A stretch of 64,000 nt of DNA. Origin: Acidobacteriaceae bacterium KBS 89. GTDB lineage: Bacteria > Acidobacteriota > Terriglobia > Terriglobales > Acidobacteriaceae. Shown here piece by piece: positions 25,344 to 34,284 of the stretch. The DNA is taken from NCBI GenBank assembly GCA_000381605.1, contig KB906759.1, positions 434,001 to 498,000 of the forward strand. The letters are read 5' to 3'. Each line of letters opens with the position of its first letter. Positions within the stretch are counted from its first letter, which is position 1. The position numbers and the translations under genes are program-made. The notes below the pieces were generated by a model, which worked only from the letters and a program-made list of their open reading frames with translations, had not been told where the DNA came from and made no database searches.

Positions 25344-26024
25344 ATGTTGAATGTGCCTCGCCCGTCGTGTGTCCGAAGTGTTTTATTTTGCCTGCTGCTT
25401 GCCGTGGCGGCACCAACCGCGAAAGCGCAATCCACACTCCAAACGCCCCTTGACAAACAGCTAGCCCGAATCGATTTCGGCATCCTCGGCGTCGGCATCT
25501 TCAACAAAGATTCCAGTGGTACGGCTATCGTCAACGGGAAGCCGACAACCGTCCATATCAGCCCAGGCGACACGGCGGGAGCTCAGCTCACCCTTCGTTA
25601 CACCATATCCCCCTACGTCGGGTTTGAGGGCAACTACGGCTATGCGCGCTATGTAGATACCTTTACCCCCTTCGGCGCTCAGGCAACCGCCGGCGTGCAG
25701 CAAAATGCAAGTGAGTACAGCCTCGGGTACGTCGCCCACACCCGGGAAAAGCATCATGGAGTCACTCCCTTTATCTCAGGCGGCGCTGGCACCATGGTCT
25801 TCCGGCCCACTCCGGGTGGCGGCGAGGCCCTGCCAAATCAGGCACGTGCCGTCTATTACTACTCGATCGGCGCAGAGACGAACGTCTTCTCTCCTCATTT
25901 TGGCCTTCGCGGGCAGTTCCGCCAGATCTTCTTTCTCGCGCCCGACTTTGAAACGAACTACCTCACTATCTTGCAGCACACCACCACCTTCGAGCCCGGG
26001 TTCGGCTTCTTCATCCGTTTCTAG
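25344..26024 (+). CDS. Outer-membrane beta-barrel protein
   Basis: 226 aa from ATG 25344 (AGGGAG about 10 bp upstream); upstream extension overlapping nfeD is unlikely. Signal peptide SVLFCLLLAVAAPTAKAQ. The mature part shows alternating hydrophobic strands (AQLTLRYTISPYVGFEGNYGYARY, ASEYSLGYVAH, KHHGVTPFISGGAGTMVF, HFGLRGQFRQIFF) and ends in an aromatic residue (GFGFFIRF), as expected for an 8-stranded OmpA/OmpX-like barrel inserted by BAM. Located between nfeD and slipin. Confidence 0.78.
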   Translation: MLNVPRPSCVRSVLFCLLLAVAAPTAKAQSTLQTPLDKQLARIDFGILGVGIFNKDSSGTAIVNGKPTTVHISPGDTAGAQLTLRYTISPYVGFEGNYGYARYVDTFTPFGAQATAGVQQNASEYSLGYVAHTREKHHGVTPFISGGAGTMVFRPTPGGGEALPNQARAVYYYSIGAETNVFSPHFGLRGQFRQIFFLAPDFETNYLTILQHTTTFEPGFGFFIRF

Positions 26025-26102
26025 ACGGGCAACTGCCAGACCGCTGCGGCTCCATTACAATCGCAGCGGTGGCCGGTCTCCGGTCCACCTGAGGTTTCAC
26101 CC

Positions 26103-26882
26103 ATGATTTCTCTCCCGCTCCTGTTCGCCATCGTCATTGTCGTTCTCTACCTGATCAACTCCCTCAATATCCTCAAAGAGTATGAGCGAGGCGTTATCTT
26201 TCGGCTGGGACGAGTGAAGGAGGCAGCCAAGGGTCCCGGAGTCATCTGGGTCTTCCGTCCCCTCGATCAGATCGTCCGCGTCAGCCTCCGCCAGGAGGCG
26301 ATGGAGGTCCCGGCGCAGGACGTCATCACCCGCGACAACGTGACCCTGAAGGTCAACGCAGTCATCACCCTCCGCGTCGTCGATCCCACCAAAGCCGTCA
26401 TCGAGGTCGCCAACTACATCTACCAGACCTCGCAGTTTGCCCAAACAACTCTGCGCTCCGTCCTCGGCGAAGTCGACCTGGACGGCCTCCTCGCCCATCG
26501 CGAAGCCTTGAATCTTCGCATCCAGACCATCATCGATGGCCACACCTCTCCCTTCGGCGTTAAAGTCGTCTCCGTCGAAGTCAAGCAGGTCGACATGCCC
26601 GAGTCCATGCTGCGCGCCATGGCAAAACAAGCCGAGGCCGAGCGCGAACGCCGGGCCAAAATCATCCACGCCGAGGGCGAATTCAACGCCGCAGCCAAGC
26701 TCGTCGAGGCCGCCGCCCTCATGGCAACCCAACCTATGACTCTACAACTCCGTTATCTTCAGACGCTTACGGAGATAGGTGTCGAGAAAAATACCACCAT
26801 CGTCTTTCCTCTCCCCATGGAGCTCATTAACCTGTTCAATAAGACATTCACTCCCGACACCGCTCTGGAGAAGAAGGTCTAA
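26103..26882 (+). CDS. Slipin (stomatin/SPFH family) membrane protein
   Basis: 259 aa. N-terminal membrane helix LPLLFAIVIVVLYLINSLNIL, then the SPFH/Band 7 domain: LKEYERGVIFRLGRVKEAAKGPGVIWVFRPLDQIVRVSLRQEAMEVPAQDVITRDNVTLKVNAVITLRVVDP. A charged coiled coil (AKQAEAERERRAKIIHAEGE) ends the domain. Slipins oligomerise on the membrane and form microdomains. They are usually encoded beside NfeD, as here. SPOR gene follows after 2 bp. Confidence 0.93.
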   Translation: MISLPLLFAIVIVVLYLINSLNILKEYERGVIFRLGRVKEAAKGPGVIWVFRPLDQIVRVSLRQEAMEVPAQDVITRDNVTLKVNAVITLRVVDPTKAVIEVANYIYQTSQFAQTTLRSVLGEVDLDGLLAHREALNLRIQTIIDGHTSPFGVKVVSVEVKQVDMPESMLRAMAKQAEAERERRAKIIHAEGEFNAAAKLVEAAALMATQPMTLQLRYLQTLTEIGVEKNTTIVFPLPMELINLFNKTFTPDTALEKKV

Positions 26883-26884
26883 CT

Positions 26885-27562
26885 TTGAACACGCGATACG
26901 ACACCGAACACGATCTACGAGACCTGCACGAAACCGACGAACAGGACCGCGAGATCTCGCTGGGCGCCACCACGATTCTTGGCATCTTCTTCGCTCTCGC
27001 ATTGCTCTGCGCGGTCTTTTTCGGCTTTGGATATTCACTTGGCAGACGCTCTTCACTGCCCGTAGCCACTCCGACAGAAGTAACGGCAGGCTCGCAAAGC
27101 GGCGCCTCCAAACCCGCTCCGGGAAGCCTTGCAGCTCAGACGATCAAACAATCTGCTGGTGCGACTGAATCTGCGATCGCGCCAGTAGATCCCCCGAGTA
27201 CGGCAGCTGTCGAAACACAGCCAGCAACTTCCGCTCCACCTAAAGCAGTTGTCACCAGCCCTCGCCCAACCGTTGCCGAGCCCGTAAGCCTCGCGGTGAC
27301 GAAGCCTGCCGCTGTGCCTGTCGTCGCTACGGCACCGCCAGCAGGGTCTCCCGTCGTACAGGTCGCTGCAATGTCGCATCAGGAAGACGCCGACGTAGTG
27401 GCCGTCGACCTCAAGCGACGAGGCTACACCGTAGCCATCCGTCGCGAGCCGCAGGACAAGCTCTTTCACGTACAGATCGGCCCATTCGCCACAAAAAAAG
27501 AGGCCGACGCCATGCGCCAGCATCTGCAAACCGACGGCTATAACAGCGCCATCGTCAAATAG
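26885..27562 (+). CDS. SPOR-domain membrane protein
   Basis: 225 aa from TTG 26885, 2 bp after the slipin stop; GGAGAAGAAGG lies in the slipin 3' end. Short cytosolic N-terminus rich in acidic/basic residues, one membrane helix (about 20-46, TTILGIFFALALLCAVFFGFGYSLG), a Pro/Ala/Thr-rich periplasmic linker (about 55-155), and a C-terminal SPOR domain (about 157-225, VVQVAAMSHQEDADVVAVDLKRRGY...FHVQIGPFATKKEADAMRQHL). SPOR domains bind denuded glycan at the septum, suggesting a role in cell division or envelope sites. Its 3' end overlaps plsC convergently by 8 bp. Confidence 0.88.
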   Translation: MNTRYDTEHDLRDLHETDEQDREISLGATTILGIFFALALLCAVFFGFGYSLGRRSSLPVATPTEVTAGSQSGASKPAPGSLAAQTIKQSAGATESAIAPVDPPSTAAVETQPATSAPPKAVVTSPRPTVAEPVSLAVTKPAAVPVVATAPPAGSPVVQVAAMSHQEDADVVAVDLKRRGYTVAIRREPQDKLFHVQIGPFATKKEADAMRQHLQTDGYNSAIVK

Positions 27563-28280
27563 TCGCTGGTTTCATCTCCGGTGGCAACGCCTCGGCAATG
27601 GCGGCTCTCACCGCAAGCAGAAGCTCTTCGCGCGTCGCGAACTGTGACGGCTCAATGGCCGGAAGCAGCTGAATTCGCGCCAGTCCCGGCACAATCGCGT
27701 TGCTCCCCTTGTGCATCATTGTCTGCGTACCCGACAGGGCGATAGGAACAATGGGAGCCTGGGTCTCCTTCGCCAGGAAGAACGGCCCCTTCTTGAATGT
27801 CGAAAGCCTTCCATCTCGAGACCGGGTCCCTTCCGGATATACCAGAATATGCAGCCCGGAGCGCAGCGCATCAGCAGCCGCGTCGACACTCGCCTGTGCC
27901 GCATCACGGCGATGCCCTCGCTCCACCGGCACAAACTTCGCCATGCGCATCGCCCGGCCCAGGATCGGAATCACCATCAACTCCTTCTTGAGCAGCACCG
28001 AACTGCGCCCCGGCAACAAAGGAAGCACCACCGGCGGGTCCAGGTTCGAGACGTGGTTGCTCATAAAGATGCAGCTGCGGCCGGCCGGAACATTCTCCAG
28101 CCCACGCATCTCAATCTTAATCCCCGCAGCGCGCACGCCGGCTTTGGTGATCCACATCGCGACCCGGTAGAGACGACTGATATCTCCAACGAGCAGCGTA
28201 TAGGGGATCCCAATAATTCCAGCAATTGGCCCGAGAGTGAGATAGACAAAAACCAGCTTGAAGGTCGCGAACATTCCCAC
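27555..28280 (-). CDS. plsC: 1-acyl-sn-glycerol-3-phosphate acyltransferase (PlsC-like)
   Basis: 241 aa from GTG 28280; ATG 28274 two codons on is an alternative. N-terminal hydrophobic segment (about 4-30), acyltransferase motif I NHVSNLDPPV (HX4D), motif II around FVPVERGHRRDAAQASVD, motif III YPEGTRSRDGRLSTFKKGPFFLA and motif IV IVPIALSG. It acylates lysophosphatidate to phosphatidate in membrane lipid synthesis. Last gene of the leftward 27.6-36.7 kb run, 37 bp after mpl. Confidence 0.9.
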   Translation of the reverse strand: MGMFATFKLVFVYLTLGPIAGIIGIPYTLLVGDISRLYRVAMWITKAGVRAAGIKIEMRGLENVPAGRSCIFMSNHVSNLDPPVVLPLLPGRSSVLLKKELMVIPILGRAMRMAKFVPVERGHRRDAAQASVDAAADALRSGLHILVYPEGTRSRDGRLSTFKKGPFFLAKETQAPIVPIALSGTQTMMHKGSNAIVPGLARIQLLPAIEPSQFATREELLLAVRAAIAEALPPEMKPATI

Positions 28281-28317
28281 TCTGGAGCATAACAGCAGAC
28301 ATCACGCCAGCCGCAGA

Positions 28318-29760
28318 TCAGGCGCCGTGTATCACGGACCTCCGGGCAGCAATCGCCGAGGGCAGCTTCTGATAAATATTCCCGAAGCCCCCGTTGGACA
28401 GAATCGCAACAATATCTCCCGGCTTGAGCTGAGGCACAATCGCTTGCACGATCGCGTCGGCATCGGCGCACAGAGACGCCGGCGTGCCCCGCATCGTCAG
28501 GGCTGCAACGACATGCTCAGGATGCAGCCTCTCCGCCGCGGGAATGCTCTCCGATTTGAACACCTCCGCCAGCACAACACAGTCCGCAAGCGCGAGGCTC
28601 TCCACAAGGTCGAGTTCGAAGACATTCCGCCGCAGCGTGTTGGAGCGCGGCTCAAGAACAGCCCAGAGGCGTCGGTCAGGATAAGATTCGCGGAGAGCGC
28701 GCAAGGTCTCGCGGATCGCGGTCGGATGGTGAGCAAAGTCGTCAATGATTGTGACGCCCTCGACGACGGCACGCACCTCGAGCCTGCGCTTCACGCTCTT
28801 GAAGCTCCCGAGAGCCTCGACAATGGCCGCAGTCGGAACACCCTGGCCCGCAGCCAGCGCCGCAGCTGCAGTGGCGTTCAGCGCATTGTGCTCGCCCGCC
28901 ATCGGCAGTGTCAGCTTTGCAAACGGAACGCCGCCACGCGTTAGCGTCCAACTCGTCACAGGGCCTTCGTGGACCAGATCCGTAAGCCGCCAGTGAGACA
29001 GTGGATCAAAGCCATATCGTTCCACCGCGCAAAAGGCCTTCGCGACGCACTCCCCCACGTTCTCGCTACCGTCGAAGGCTACGATGCGGCCACGCCGCGG
29101 CACCAGGTTGACCAGGCGTTTGAAGGCCGTCTTCACGGCAGGAAGATCGACGTAGATGTCGGCGTGGTCAAACTCAACATGGGTCAGAATCATGGCGTCG
29201 GGAAAGTAGTGAAGAAATTTCGGCCCCTTGTCGAAGAAGGCCGTGTCATACTCATCCCCTTCGAGCAGAAACGGCCTGGTGGGCCGCACCATAAAGCTGG
29301 TGCCAAAGTTCTCCGCAACCCCGCCGATGAGAAACGACGGCGCAAGGGCGGGATTTGGCCCCGAGGCGACCTCGTAAATCCAGGCAAGCATGCTCGTCGT
29401 CGTAGTCTTCCCATGAGTCCCCGCGACAACAAGCGACTCGCGCCCCGGCAGAAACTCATCGTGCAGGATGGAAGCCATCGAGCAAAAAGGTATCCGTGTA
29501 TCGAGGACATACTCGAGCTCAACATTTCCGCGCGAGATCGCGTTCCCGACAACGACAAGATCGGGCCGGGGATCAAGATTGCTCTCAGCATAAGGCTCGC
29601 GCACCGGAATCTTCAGGCTGGCGAGCAGGTCGCTCATTGGCGGATAAGCCGCTGCGTCCGAGCCCGTGATGCGGTGACCTTGCTGCTGCAACATGCCCGC
29701 GAGTGAGGCCATCGCGGTTCCGCAGATACCGATGAGATGAATATGCTTCGAATTTTGCAT
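28318..29760 (-). CDS. mpl: UDP-MurNAc:L-Ala-gamma-D-Glu-meso-DAP ligase (murein peptide ligase)
   Basis: 480 aa from ATG 29760 (an in-frame TTG lies two codons upstream). Mur ligase architecture: HLIGICGTAMASLAGMLQQQGH (UDP-binding N-domain), ATP loop GTHGKTTTTSMLAW, EGDEYDTAFFDKGPKF and VTIIDDFAHHPTAIRETL. The GTAMAS/YDTAFFDKGPKF variants fit Mpl rather than MurC. Mpl reattaches tripeptide released from murein to UDP-MurNAc. Genes for LD-carboxypeptidase and DAP epimerase lie directly upstream. Confidence 0.93.
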   Translation of the reverse strand: MQNSKHIHLIGICGTAMASLAGMLQQQGHRITGSDAAAYPPMSDLLASLKIPVREPYAESNLDPRPDLVVVGNAISRGNVELEYVLDTRIPFCSMASILHDEFLPGRESLVVAGTHGKTTTTSMLAWIYEVASGPNPALAPSFLIGGVAENFGTSFMVRPTRPFLLEGDEYDTAFFDKGPKFLHYFPDAMILTHVEFDHADIYVDLPAVKTAFKRLVNLVPRRGRIVAFDGSENVGECVAKAFCAVERYGFDPLSHWRLTDLVHEGPVTSWTLTRGGVPFAKLTLPMAGEHNALNATAAAALAAGQGVPTAAIVEALGSFKSVKRRLEVRAVVEGVTIIDDFAHHPTAIRETLRALRESYPDRRLWAVLEPRSNTLRRNVFELDLVESLALADCVVLAEVFKSESIPAAERLHPEHVVAALTMRGTPASLCADADAIVQAIVPQLKPGDIVAILSNGGFGNIYQKLPSAIAARRSVIHGA

Positions 29761-29770
29761 GATCAAATTC

Positions 29771-30730
29771 TCAAACCTGAACCTTAACCGCTGCTTCGAG
29801 AAAGTGCATCACCGGGTTCCCTGCATCGCTTAGATCAAGCGAAACCGGGACACCCAGCGGTAGGGTAATGTTGCGAACACATACGTGCCCACTGCCTAAG
29901 CCGATAGCAATCGGCCCTTCAAAGTCGCGAAGAGCATGAAGAATCGCGCGGTCAAGATACTCCTCCTCCTCGGGCGGCACGCACTGGCGCATGTCGCCAA
30001 AGACAATGCCTCTCACCTTCTCAAGCAATCCCGAGTAACGGAGATGGAGCAGCATCCGGTCCCACTGGTAGGGCTTCGTGCCAATGTCTTCAAGGAACAG
30101 AACGCTGTCCCGATCGATACGCGGCGCAAAAGGCGTACCGAGCGCCTCAGTGAAAATCGAGATGCAGCCCCCATCCAGCACCCCTTGGGCAACGCCTGGT
30201 CGCAACACCCGAAGACCATCCGCAACGCCGAGTGACCAGGCACCATCACTCTGCAAGCTATGCTGCCAGCTCACAAAATCGACGCCATCGTCACGCGAGA
30301 AATCCGCAGCCACCATTGGGCCATAAAAAGTGATGAGGTCTGCCTCATTGTGAAACCAGCAATGCAGCGAGGTGTGATCGCTGTAACCAACAAAGATCTT
30401 CGGGTTAGAACGGATCAACGCAGCATCAAGGTACGGAAGCAGCTCAGCCGACCCCCATCCTCCGCGTGCGCAAAAAATTCCATCGATCGTCGGATCAGCG
30501 AATGCGCCATGCAGGTCGTCCACGCGATCTTTGAGCGTGCCCGCATAGTAAAGCGGCCCACTATCCAGCGCATGCGTTCCAAGCACCGTCTTGAAACCGA
30601 GCGAATTCAGATGGGCGATGCCTTGATGCACCAGATCGGGCTTCGGTGTACTCGCGGGCGAAAGTACAGCAACCGTCGCACCCGCACGCAGCGCACGTGG
30701 CTTGACTACTGTAATGGAGGAGGCCGTCAC
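29771..30730 (-). CDS. LD-carboxypeptidase, peptidase family S66
   Basis: 319 aa from GTG 30730, which overlaps the dapF stop (GTGA). Family features: N-terminal GATVAVLSPAS, CARGGWGSAELLPYLD, the nucleophile Ser expected in FVGYSDHTSLH, Glu in FLEDIGTKPYQWDRML and His in IGLGSGHVCVRN. No signal peptide, so cytosolic. It removes the terminal D-Ala from murein tetrapeptide to give the tripeptide used by Mpl, whose gene follows after about 10 bp. Confidence 0.9.
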   Translation of the reverse strand: MTASSITVVKPRALRAGATVAVLSPASTPKPDLVHQGIAHLNSLGFKTVLGTHALDSGPLYYAGTLKDRVDDLHGAFADPTIDGIFCARGGWGSAELLPYLDAALIRSNPKIFVGYSDHTSLHCWFHNEADLITFYGPMVAADFSRDDGVDFVSWQHSLQSDGAWSLGVADGLRVLRPGVAQGVLDGGCISIFTEALGTPFAPRIDRDSVLFLEDIGTKPYQWDRMLLHLRYSGLLEKVRGIVFGDMRQCVPPEEEEYLDRAILHALRDFEGPIAIGLGSGHVCVRNITLPLGVPVSLDLSDAGNPVMHFLEAAVKVQV

Positions 30731-31530
30731 AGCGCAGAAACCTCCCCTCGACAGATAATCTCCGCAGGCCCCGTAAGGCGCATCACAGCGTCACTTGCAG
30801 GCCACACCGTGCGCTGCGGTCCACCCTCAGCCACCGCGGTGAGTTCGCGATCAAGATCACGTATCGACATCGCCGCAGCCGAAGAAGCGCACGTCCCGGT
30901 GCCCGAAGAAGTCGTTGGGCCGCAACCGCGCTCAAAAATTCGGAATGCTATCTCAGAGGAGGACAAGACACGGACAAATTCAACATTTGTCCCGTGGGGA
31001 AACAGCGGGCTGGTACTGATCTGTGCCCCAAGCCCCTGCCAGGAATGGCCATATGCGCTGAAGTCCTCCGTGTCGACAAAGAGTACAAAGTGAGGATTGC
31101 CTACGTTCACCATCACTCCCGCCACATTGCCGACGCCCGGAACTTCGATCGTCCGCGGCATCACCCGTGGAACCCCCATCTCGCTTTCGATCAGGTAGAG
31201 CGGATCCGTCGCCTCAACGACGTGACAGGCGCGCACTCCGCCATGCGTGCCCAAAGCAACATCTTGCCGGCCTTCACTATTGGCGAGCCACGCAGCGACG
31301 CACCTCGTACCATTGCCGGAGAGCTCGGCCTCGCTGCCATCTGCGTTGAACAACCGCAGAAAAAATTCACCATTACCCTTACGATCAAGAAACTCGATCC
31401 CGTCGGCGCCGACACTAGTGTTCCGCGCACAAAGCTTCCGTGCCAACTCAGCGTGTCGTCGCTGAGCCAGCGGCTCTTCGATAATCAGGAAGTCATTCCC
31501 GCAGGCGTGCGCTTTGACGAAAGGAATCAT
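30727..31530 (-). CDS. dapF: Diaminopimelate epimerase-like protein with Ser at the second active-site Cys position
   Basis: 267 aa from ATG 31530, which places the family N-terminus FVKAHACGNDFL near residue 5. DapF interconverts LL- and meso-DAP using two cysteines. The first is present (Cys77, LSGNGTRCVAAW). At the second site the usual ERGxGET.ACGTG reads ERGCGPTTSSGTGTC, giving Ser209 in place of Cys and Pro in place of the Glu of GET. The Ser codons (TCT TCG) are not one step from a misread Cys. The nearby Cys of GTGTC is three to four residues away. So epimerase activity is plausible but not certain. Confidence 0.85.
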   Translation of the reverse strand: MIPFVKAHACGNDFLIIEEPLAQRRHAELARKLCARNTSVGADGIEFLDRKGNGEFFLRLFNADGSEAELSGNGTRCVAAWLANSEGRQDVALGTHGGVRACHVVEATDPLYLIESEMGVPRVMPRTIEVPGVGNVAGVMVNVGNPHFVLFVDTEDFSAYGHSWQGLGAQISTSPLFPHGTNVEFVRVLSSSEIAFRIFERGCGPTTSSGTGTCASSAAAMSIRDLDRELTAVAEGGPQRTVWPASDAVMRLTGPAEIICRGEVSAL

Positions 31531-31573
31531 GCTGCTCTTATTGTGCCTCAGCGCTCTGTGCAAGGACCTGCAT

Positions 31574-33274
31574 CTAGAGCTTCGGTGTTGCAGTCGTTAC
31601 CCGATTCGACTGATAGATCCGGGCACACGGCTGTCCGCTTGTGCACAGAATCGTCAGTTCAGTCAGCCCCTCAGGATGCGCCGCAACAGCAGCCGATACA
31701 GGATCCCCGGCGATAGCAACCACATAAGCGGCGTGCTCGGCGGGAGCAGCCAGTGCGGCCTTGAAGCCGTCGTAATCGCCTTCGTTGATCGTCTGCCGCA
31801 GAGGCAGTCCCGCGGCCTGCAGCGCGCCAACATGGTCGGAGTTGTACATCAGAATGCTTGCACCCGCAGGAAATTCACGCAGATGGCGGGCAAGCGCCCC
31901 CTCGAAAGCAACGCGAGTCGTTGAGTTAGTAATTGCCTCCTTGAGAACAAGCGGAGTCCGATACATCATGCCAACCGTGTTGAGCGCAATGAGCAACAGA
32001 ACAATCGGCTGCGTCAGCCTCTTCGCAAGCGGCTGCGACACACTCCATCGGCCTTCAACCCATTGCACGGCGAGCAGTCCAAACAGTGCAAACGCAGGCA
32101 ACATCTCCATCCCGTAGCGAGAGTTGTAGTACGAGTGAGGCCATAGCTGCGGAATGAAGATCGGCACCGAGCCATACGCAACCGAGTAAACGTAGAACGG
32201 CAACGGCAACCACAGAAGAATCGCCGGCAATGCCAGTCTGCGGCGAATCGCAATCATCAGGCCGCCAACAGCAGCCGCCATCAGGAGAAAGCCCGTCTCC
32301 CAGAAAGCCGCATCCACCTGCGCCGAACGAGTGTAGTACACGAGAGCCCAGAAAGGACTGTGCCACCCGTGGTAGTGCTCCGAGCCGGGCTTCGAAGTCT
32401 TCTTTTCAATGGCGGACGCAGAATATGGGCCACGGATGAAATCCAGCGGATCGTGGAAGAAGTGCTGGTTGTACGCCAGCCACCCAATCGGCCCTGCAAC
32501 TGTCAGCACTGTGAACAGCACAAAGGATGGAACAACGCTACGCCATACATCCCGCCGTCGAGCAAGCGCAAAAGTAACGACACACCACACAGCCGCGCCC
32601 AGGATCCATCCGTCATAGCGGGTGTAGACCGCAGCAATCACAAACAGCCCGATAAAGATCAGCCGTCGTGCAACGACCGCCTGACGAGCCGCGTGAATCG
32701 CGGCGACGCACTCCACCGTGAGCAGAGTCGTCCAGATCAGGAGCGCGAGGAAAAGCGGTTCCGTCATCGCCGTGGTTGCCAGATACAGCAGATTGGGGTT
32801 CAGCGCATAGAACGCCGTCGCAGCAATCGCCCAGCGCGGTATCAGCACCAACCGTGCGAGCCGGTAAAACCCTGCTGCACTGGCGATGTAGCAGAGCAGC
32901 GAAGGCCATGCGCCAGCCAGTCCGTTCTGCCACCACTCCATCTTTTGCACGAATGGCAACATCAGCAAATGAGGGAGCGGCAGCCACACTCCACCAAGCT
33001 GTATCAGTCCAGGATTATGCGAGTCCAGAATGCGGCGCGCGATCCCAAGGTGCGCCACTGCATCTCCGTACAGCAGCAGGTAGCCGCGAGAAAAACAGAG
33101 GAGCAGCGCAACAAATGACAGTAGAACGGCGGCCAGCGCAACCGGAAGAATCTCCTCTCGTATCGCTGGCCGCACTTCGTCAGGGTTTGTCTTCTCGGCT
33201 CCCGTTGCGGCGGCCCGAGACACCAGGCCCGAGGCTGGCCGTCTCGAAGCCCGTGACGACTTAGACGCCCGCAT
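31574..33274 (-). CDS. Glycosyltransferase family 39 (PMT-like) membrane protein
   Basis: 566 aa from ATG 33274, which overlaps the PfkB stop by 14 bp; a further 40 codons upstream would lie inside the PfkB gene and look like shadow. Basic, Ser/Ala-rich N-terminus, first helix at about 42-62, external loop LYGDAVAHLGIARRILDSHNPGLIQLGGVWLPLPH, some ten more helices to about residue 445, and a soluble C-terminal domain. Third PMT-like enzyme in the window. Acceptor unknown. Confidence 0.8.
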   Translation of the reverse strand: MRASKSSRASRRPASGLVSRAAATGAEKTNPDEVRPAIREEILPVALAAVLLSFVALLLCFSRGYLLLYGDAVAHLGIARRILDSHNPGLIQLGGVWLPLPHLLMLPFVQKMEWWQNGLAGAWPSLLCYIASAAGFYRLARLVLIPRWAIAATAFYALNPNLLYLATTAMTEPLFLALLIWTTLLTVECVAAIHAARQAVVARRLIFIGLFVIAAVYTRYDGWILGAAVWCVVTFALARRRDVWRSVVPSFVLFTVLTVAGPIGWLAYNQHFFHDPLDFIRGPYSASAIEKKTSKPGSEHYHGWHSPFWALVYYTRSAQVDAAFWETGFLLMAAAVGGLMIAIRRRLALPAILLWLPLPFYVYSVAYGSVPIFIPQLWPHSYYNSRYGMEMLPAFALFGLLAVQWVEGRWSVSQPLAKRLTQPIVLLLIALNTVGMMYRTPLVLKEAITNSTTRVAFEGALARHLREFPAGASILMYNSDHVGALQAAGLPLRQTINEGDYDGFKAALAAPAEHAAYVVAIAGDPVSAAVAAHPEGLTELTILCTSGQPCARIYQSNRVTTATPKL

Positions 33275-34202
33275 GCTCAAGGTGCGAGATCTCCCGGAAT
33301 AGGTTGAAGCGTTCGTCAATCTCCTGCCTGCTGACATTCTGCAGCCGCTCAGTACCGAAGCGCTCAACAGCAAACGAACCCATAACGCCTCCATAGAACA
33401 TCGCCGTGCGGAAGACCGCAGGAGTCAACTCAGGTTGCGACGCAAGATAACCATAGAAGCCACCGGCAAACGAGTCGCCCGCGCCGGTAGGATCGACCAC
33501 CTCAGCCAGCGGAAGCGCCGGCGCCCGGAACGGCCGTGAAAGTTTGGCGTTCGAGAAGGAGCGATCGCTGAAGAACGCAGTCGCGCCATACTCGCCGTGC
33601 TTGACCACAAGCGTCTTCGGGCCCATCTTCATTACCTTGTCGGCAGCGATAACAGTGTTGCTCTCACCCGCCAGCATCCGCGCCTCACCGTCGTTGATCA
33701 ACAACACGTCGAGTTCGCGCAACACCTTGGCGAGGTTTGCAGCGTGGTCGGCGATCCAGTAATTCATCGTGTCGCCGCAGACCATGCGGACCTTAGGCAT
33801 CTCGCTGCGAACACGCGCCTGCAGCACCGGATCGATGTTCGCCAGAAAGAGATATTCACTGTCCTTGTACGAGTCGGGAATCTTCGGCTCAAACGTCTCG
33901 AAGACATTTAAATCCGTGCCCAGCGTCTTGGCTACATCCATGTGGCCCGAGTACGAACCCGTCCAGTGGAAGCTGAGGCCGTTCGACCGCTCGATACCTT
34001 GGGTATCAATCCCCCGACGCGTCAAAACCGCCTCATGCTCAGCCGTGAAATCCCTTCCAACGACCGCAATGACACGGACCGGAGTAAAGTAACTTGCCGC
34101 CAGAGCAAAATGCGTCGCCGCGCCCCCCAGGCAATGGTCCACCTTGCCATGAGGCGTCTCAATACTATCGAACGCTACCGACCCTACAACGAGAATTGCC
34201 AT
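33261..34202 (-). CDS. PfkB-family sugar/nucleoside kinase
   Basis: 313 aa. Ribokinase fold: N-terminal GSVAFDSIETPHGKVDHCLGGAATHFALAASYF, VVGRDF, and the C-terminal PfkB signature DPTGAGDSFAGGFYGYLA with the catalytic Asp in GAGDSF. AAAAGGAG precedes the ATG. Substrate is not readable. It sits 82 bp downstream of mtnP on the same strand, so a link to nucleoside or methylthioribose metabolism is possible but unproven. Confidence 0.88.
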   Translation of the reverse strand: MAILVVGSVAFDSIETPHGKVDHCLGGAATHFALAASYFTPVRVIAVVGRDFTAEHEAVLTRRGIDTQGIERSNGLSFHWTGSYSGHMDVAKTLGTDLNVFETFEPKIPDSYKDSEYLFLANIDPVLQARVRSEMPKVRMVCGDTMNYWIADHAANLAKVLRELDVLLINDGEARMLAGESNTVIAADKVMKMGPKTLVVKHGEYGATAFFSDRSFSNAKLSRPFRAPALPLAEVVDPTGAGDSFAGGFYGYLASQPELTPAVFRTAMFYGGVMGSFAVERFGTERLQNVSRQEIDERFNLFREISHLEHAGV

Positions 34203-34284
34203 AAACTCCTTTTGACGCAGTTAGAATTTCTATTTGTAACTCATAAAGATACACATATAAACGTGAAGGAAAACACGGCCTTGA

